Below, one piece after another: positions 63,136 through 64,000 of a stretch of DNA of 64,000 nucleotides. How positions within the stretch are numbered: position 1 is the first letter of the stretch; each line of letters opens with the position of its first letter. Both the position numbers and the translations under genes were made by a program. A model generated the notes under the pieces. It was given only the letters and a program-made list of their open reading frames with translations. It was not told the DNA's origin and searched no databases. The stretch is from positions 1 through 64,000 of the forward strand of contig NZ_JACSZV010000027.1 in assembly GCF_014472415.1 (NCBI RefSeq), written 5' to 3'. The stretch is from Pseudomonas sp. N40(2020) (GTDB lineage: Bacteria > Pseudomonadota > Gammaproteobacteria > Pseudomonadales > Pseudomonadaceae).

Positions 63136-63337
63136 GGTTTAGTAGCCCGTGGTTTCACGCTTGGTGCACAAGCATCTGTCAGTCAGGGATTTCGATTCCT
63201 GCGCTTGATGGTAGCTGTGCGCAGGGCACCTTCGGGTGCGCCGGCTTGCTCGAAACCCCGGTCTACTAACCTGCGTACAGTTGCCTCCACTTTGATTAGT
63301 AGCCAGAGAGGGGGCACTCCAATAAGGTTTCGAGCAA
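63136..63337 (+). ncRNA. Structured mRNA leader with mutually exclusive hairpins upstream of the DUF6124-like gene
   Basis: Segment B (63246-63271, TTGCTCGAAACC and GGTCTACTAACC) is complementary to segment C (TTAGTAGCC at 63296-63304 and GGTTTCGAGCAA at 63326-63337), which ends right at the start codon and contains the AAGG ribosome site. Upstream segment A (63136-63156, GGTTTAGTAGCC and GGTTTC) resembles C and could pair with B instead, leaving the ribosome site free. A UUCG-capped hairpin (63226-63239) lies between A and B. The architecture is that of a translational switch; the trigger is unknown. The stretch 62978-63135 shows no gene. Confidence 0.55.
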
Positions 63338-63700
63338 ATGACTAAATCAACGCCTCATCCGCCGGTCACCGACCCGGCATCCCCTTACGAATCCCCCAAC
63401 TCAAAAAGATTCCACGACGCCGCCGAGCGCGCCCTCGACCACTACCTCAACCCGGCCGCCGCGATCATGGCCAGCACCCACGAACCCGAGGCCATGTACC
63501 TCGCCAACCCGAAGTACAACACCGAATCCCTGCTGGCCAACGCCAGCGAAACCCTGAGTTCAGCCAGCGAAATGCTCAACAACTTCGCCGCGACGCTCGA
63601 CACCTCGCACCGCAAGACTGCGCTGGGCATCGCGCAGGTGGTCATGCTCGGTGAACTGGCGGTGAATCAGGCGCTGGATCATGTTGAGTTGAAGGAGTAG
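63338..63700 (+). CDS. DUF6124-family protein
   Basis: This 120-residue protein opens with a disordered, Pro-rich head (MTKSTPHPPVTDPASPYESP) and continues with helical RFHDAAERALDHYLN, TESLLANASETLSSASEML and ALGIAQVVMLGELAVNQALDHV. It matches what I know as DUF6124, a Pseudomonas-restricted family often present in many copies, each behind a structured leader. Function unknown. The start follows directly on the leader stem. A terminator lies 30 bases after the stop. Confidence 0.75.
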   Translation: MTKSTPHPPVTDPASPYESPNSKRFHDAAERALDHYLNPAAAIMASTHEPEAMYLANPKYNTESLLANASETLSSASEMLNNFAATLDTSHRKTALGIAQVVMLGELAVNQALDHVELKE

Positions 63701-63730
63701 CGCCGCTTAAACAAGCAATTAATCGCCATT

Positions 63731-63759
63731 AAAGAACCCGTCTCTAGGCGGGTTTCTTA
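63731..63759 (+). terminator. Terminator of the DUF6124-like gene
   Basis: AAAGAACCCG and CGGGTTTCTT form a stem around TCTCTAGG, with T-rich sequence on the right and A-rich on the left. It suits termination in either direction. Confidence 0.8.
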
Positions 63760-64000
63760 TATCAAGAAGCTCTCCCTTGATTCCGCTCACCCCTGTAATT
63801 CAACTAAAAAGAGCACTCCGCTGAGTCAGCACGCTTTACTGAATCAGTACCCACTTAAAAACACTCTTAAGTCAATCGCAAAAGATTATAAAAAAACGTC
63901 ATTTCTTACAGGTTACTGAAGGCATATTTAAACTTAGAATTCCTAACGCAAACACAAAGTAACAAGCAGCAAGATAAAAAACTATCTATAACTATCCAAC
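63760..64000. other. AT-rich tail of the window, no gene seen
   Basis: The base composition drops sharply in GC compared with the rest of the window, with runs such as AAAGATTATAAAAAAACGTC. No open frame with a ribosome site is seen on either strand. It could be a promoter region of a gene beyond the edge or the start of an accessory island. Confidence 0.4.

Overview
The window is GC-rich Pseudomonas DNA, most likely from the P. fluorescens group. Gene content and order resemble the quaternary-amine catabolic region of P. aeruginosa (the PA5372-PA5421 neighbourhood), and the intergenic DNA is full of REP palindromes of the kind common in fluorescent pseudomonads. This placement is inference from recalled gene order; no search was run.

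Positions 180-47613 form a nearly complete pathway from choline, carnitine and gamma-butyrobetaine to central metabolism. From the left: a minus-strand operon glyA-soxBDAG-purU-fdhA (sarcosine oxidation and one-carbon disposal); a TraX-like gene, threonine aldolase, a REP-associated transposase and an HSDL2-like dehydrogenase; the divergent gbcB/gbcA pair (glycine betaine demethylation); a small accessory island; a minus-strand operon of an M19-like protein, a DUF5943-type protein, dgcA, dgcB, etfA and etfB (dimethylglycine demethylation); an LprI-like gene, a toxin-antitoxin pair and a DUF3010 gene; the carnitine genes cdhR, caiX, cdhC, cdhA, cdhB and a gamma-butyrobetaine dioxygenase; the regulator gbdR; L-serine deaminase; the choline ABC transporter choXWV; and betT, betI, betB, betA. 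Together: gamma-butyrobetaine -> carnitine -> glycine betaine, choline -> glycine betaine, then dimethylglycine -> sarcosine -> glycine -> serine -> pyruvate, with formaldehyde and formyl-THF removed by fdhA and purU.

Positions 47869-63700 hold mixed housekeeping and accessory genes: a TldD/TldE-like pair, an MdtD-like exporter, dbpA, an HI0933-type flavoprotein, a YccS-like membrane protein, a periplasmic binding protein, elaA, a winged-helix protein, a YgjP-like metallopeptidase, a REC-PAS-GGDEF-EAL protein, a PL7 alginate lyase, and a DUF6124-like gene behind a structured leader.

The most unusual signals are non-coding. A cluster of perfect DnaA boxes (TTATCCACA) at 17301-17970 sits on four spaced direct repeats and continues into etfB and etfA. 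A leader at 63136-63337 can form mutually exclusive hairpins, one of which sequesters the ribosome binding site. Direct repeats in 20-21 bp phase lie upstream of several betaine and carnitine operons. A BetI-like palindrome lies next to a sigma-54-type promoter upstream of gbdR. The pair of related small genes at 15885-16825, with Trp-rich C-termini, is the best candidate for an undescribed protein system.
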